From: an uncultured Dietzia sp.
GTDB taxonomy: Bacteria; Actinomycetota; Actinomycetes; Mycobacteriales; Mycobacteriaceae
NCBI GenBank assembly: GCA_946570335.1
Contig: CAMNYG010000055.1
Coordinates: 1 to 7,335 of the forward strand
DNA length: 7,335 bases
Direction of reading: 5' to 3'
The notes beneath the pieces were generated by a model. The model had not been told where the DNA came from. It was given only the letters and a program-made list of their open reading frames with translations, and ran no database searches. Position 1 is the stretch's first letter. Every line of letters begins with the position of its first letter. Made by a program: the position numbers and the translations under genes. This document shows, piece by piece, positions 6,003 through 7,335 of this stretch.

Positions 6003-6551
6003 ATGTCGAGCCTGAACAACGACGTCCTGGTGTTCCAACAGACGAAAAACCTCGTCAAGAACGATTTCGCGATCATGGACGAGCAGGGGCGGCAGGTCGG
6101 ACACGTCGAGACCGGCGGAAGCACTCTCGGGCGAATGCTCAAGGGATCGCGGGAGCTGACCGTGTTCGCCGGTCCGGAGAATCCGGTCCTCCGCGTCAAG
6201 GACACCATGACACTCGGCCGGGACCGCATGGAGATCGTCGATGCCGCGGGGGCGCCGCTGGCGTCGCTGGTCAAGCGGATCTCGTTCTTCAGGACCAGGA
6301 TCACACTCGACCTGCAGGGCGAGGAGCTCAACCTCGAGGGGAACATCTGGGGCTTCGAGTTCCAGATGAGCGGGCCGGGCGGCGCCATGGGGACGGTCTC
6401 GCGGCAGTGGTCCGGCGTGGGCAACGCCTTCCTGGGGATGTCGACCTATTCACTACGCCTCGCGCCGCACCTGACCCTCCCCCAGCGCTACGCGCTCATC
6501 GGGTCGGTTCTCGCCCTCGACCTCATCCGGGAGAAGGAGAGCAGGAACTGA
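6003..6551 (+). CDS. LURP-one-related / phospholipid-scramblase-like protein
   Basis: This 182-aa protein has the alternating strand-turn pattern of the Tubby/LURP-one/scramblase fold: FAIMDEQGRQVGHVE (22-36), a second DxxG-type repeat MEIVDAAGAPLASLVKR (76-92), ITLDLQGEELNLEG (100-113), and a final hydrophobic helix RYALIGSVLALDLIREK (162-178) that in this fold threads the barrel. There is no signal peptide, and the single hydrophobic helix is expected to be buried rather than membrane-spanning. The biochemical role of bacterial members is not established. Lipid binding is a family-level suggestion only. The ATG at 6003 has GGGAGG at 5992-5997 with a 5-nt spacer, and an ATG at 5998 is out of frame. 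It is divergent from ndh, with a strong stem-loop after its stop. Family call is moderately sure; function is unknown. Confidence 0.75.
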   Translation: MSSLNNDVLVFQQTKNLVKNDFAIMDEQGRQVGHVETGGSTLGRMLKGSRELTVFAGPENPVLRVKDTMTLGRDRMEIVDAAGAPLASLVKRISFFRTRITLDLQGEELNLEGNIWGFEFQMSGPGGAMGTVSRQWSGVGNAFLGMSTYSLRLAPHLTLPQRYALIGSVLALDLIREKESRN

Positions 6552-6557
6552 GGGCAG

Positions 6558-6575
6558 TCGCGGGCTCACCCGCGA
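6558..6575. terminator. Bidirectional stem-loop terminator between convergent genes
   Basis: TCGCGGG (6558-6564) and CCCGCGA (6569-6575) form a perfect 7-bp stem with the loop CTCA. A G-U and an A-T pair can extend it to 9 bp. It begins 6 nt after the scramblase-like stop, and the loop contains the stop codon (6566-6568) of the opposing 108-aa gene. There is no T-tract on either side, which is usual for GC-rich actinobacteria. Confidence 0.6.
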
Positions 6576-6892
6576 TTCGTCCGGGCCAGCATGCTGGCGA
6601 AACCCGCCAGGAAATCGCCGCCGCGCCGTGCCGCCTGCTGCTCGACGAGCCCGCGGGACAGCTCTGCCGACACCTCGGCGGGCCCGCCACCGGCATCGAG
6701 CCGGGCCTGCCCGAGGGTCGCGGCGCAGGCCCGCCCCTCATAGAAGACGAGATCGGGGAGTATCGCGTCGAGCGCACGGGACAACTCGCCGGCCGGGCGT
6801 TCCTCGAGTGCCGCGACCACCGACGCCCTGTACTGCTCGAACTGCTCCCGGCTCGCCTCGAGATCTCGCCTCAGTGCGGTGGTGTCGGACAT
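6566..6892 (-). CDS. Small helical protein of unknown function (108 aa)
   Basis: The frame has consistently G/C third positions on the - strand. Its ATG at 6890-6892 is preceded by AGGAAGG with an 8-nt spacer, and the reading frame closes exactly at the convergent terminator, so it is very probably a real gene. The protein is mostly charged and helical: residues 5-32 (RRDLEASREQFEQYRASVVAALEE without a break) look like an amphipathic helix. A central ILPDLVFYEGRACAATLG (44-61) is the most family-like segment, then a Gly-rich turn (67-71) and a further helix. There is one Cys at 56, no signal peptide and no membrane segment. I do not recognise a family. It starts 36 nt after the stop of the upstream glycosidase on the same strand, so the two may be co-transcribed. 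Confidence 0.75.
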   Translation of the reverse strand: MSDTTALRRDLEASREQFEQYRASVVAALEERPAGELSRALDAILPDLVFYEGRACAATLGQARLDAGGGPAEVSAELSRGLVEQQAARRGGDFLAGFASMLARTNRG

Positions 6893-6928
6893 CGGGTTTC
6901 CCTTCCTCGAGCGTGGTGAACAGTGGCC

Positions 6929-7335
6929 CTACCGCGGCCCCTGCGTCGAGACGAGCACTGCAGAGGGCGCCGCGATGGAGATCGGGTAACTCCCGTCCAC
7001 CGACGCGACCGTCTCGTCGGCCACAGCGGTGAAGGTACCGTCCTCGGCCACGCTCGCATCGGCGAACTCGACTCCACTCGTGGCGTCGGGTGAGTCGGCG
7101 CCCAGCCGCTCGACCGAGGCCGACACGTCCTCGTGACCACTGATCTCGACGCGGACTTCTCCCCGGAAGGACCGGTCCATGTTGTCGATGATCACCTTCA
7201 CGGCACCGTCGGGCATGCGCACCGCGTGGGCCGAGATGTTCGCGCCGTCGGAATCAACCACGACAGGCAGCACGGCGCCGCCGACCATCGTGCTCACCAT
7301 GAGCGCACCGTAATAGTTGGGGTTGACCTGCGCGG
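6929..7335 (-). CDS. Glycoside hydrolase family 79-like protein, C-terminal part (5' end outside window)
   Basis: The frame stays open through base 7335 with codons reading AQVNPNYYGALMVSTMVGG, so the ATG at 7298-7300 is internal and the gene begins right of the window. The visible 134 residues show the pattern of the last strand-helix of the barrel (NYYGALM) followed by the C-terminal beta-sandwich of GH79 (heparanase/beta-glucuronidase-like) enzymes: LPVVVDSDGANISAHAVRMPDGAVKVIIDN, then SGVEFADASVAEDGTF and an ending IAAPSAVLVSTQ. Catalytic residues would lie outside the window. Actinobacterial relatives are usually secreted or envelope-associated, but the signal region cannot be seen here. 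The assignment rests on remembered family pattern, not a search. Confidence 0.65.
   Translation of the reverse strand, partial: AQVNPNYYGALMVSTMVGGAVLPVVVDSDGANISAHAVRMPDGAVKVIIDNMDRSFRGEVRVEISGHEDVSASVERLGADSPDATSGVEFADASVAEDGTFTAVADETVASVDGSYPISIAAPSAVLVSTQGPR

Noticed and set aside
4582..6015. Long + strand open frame (477 aa) opposite ndh
   Set aside because: It lies antisense to a clearly recognisable NDH-2 gene and crosses the divergent promoter region. Composition is Arg/His/Val-biased with no motifs.
5879..6919. 346-aa + strand frame covering the scramblase-like and 108-aa genes
   Set aside because: It overlaps two better supported genes and reads Arg/Gly/Pro-rich throughout, as expected for an out-of-frame translation.
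1..7335. A defence, mobile or toxin-antitoxin system
   Set aside because: No nuclease, helicase, transposase, integrase, toxin-antitoxin pair, terminal inverted repeats or spaced direct repeats were seen. Gene content is metabolic and transport related.

Overview
The window is GC-rich throughout, and its genes use almost only G or C at the third codon position. It contains a type II NADH dehydrogenase very like mycobacterial Ndh, SDR and MHS-type transporter genes, GTG starts and short stem-loops without T-tracts between genes. Together these suggest a high-GC actinobacterium, most likely in Mycobacteriales (Dietzia, Gordonia, Rhodococcus and relatives). The genus is inference. I saw no rRNA, tRNA, CRISPR array, transposase or phage gene.

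Left part (1-1796, + strand): the 3' part of an ABC1/UbiB-type atypical kinase gene enters from the left edge. A complete hexapeptide-repeat sugar/maltose-type O-acetyltransferase gene follows, with its own probable promoter and a stem-loop after its stop. Next is a short fragment encoding only the C-terminal tail, with the catalytic-His region, of an HSL-type alpha/beta hydrolase. This is most simply the relic of a truncated esterase gene.

Middle part (1842-5880, - strand): in transcription order the genes are ndh (type II NADH:quinone oxidoreductase), a classical short-chain dehydrogenase and an MHS-family (MFS) metabolite:H+ symporter with a long acidic N-terminal tail. The region before the symporter holds a near-consensus CRP/GlxR-type palindrome and a leader stem-loop, which suggests carbon-responsive control of uptake.

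Right part (5881-7335): a LURP-one/scramblase-like protein gene is divergent from ndh. It converges on a 108-aa protein of unknown function, and a strong stem-loop between them holds the stop codon of the - strand gene in its loop. Upstream of that small gene on the - strand is the C-terminal end of a glycoside hydrolase family 79-like enzyme, cut by the right edge.

Most of this is ordinary chromosomal housekeeping and catabolic content. I found no convincing new multi-gene system. The points most worth a second look are the gene relic, the altered kinase motif, the CRP-like site, and the two little-characterised proteins (scramblase-like and 108-aa).
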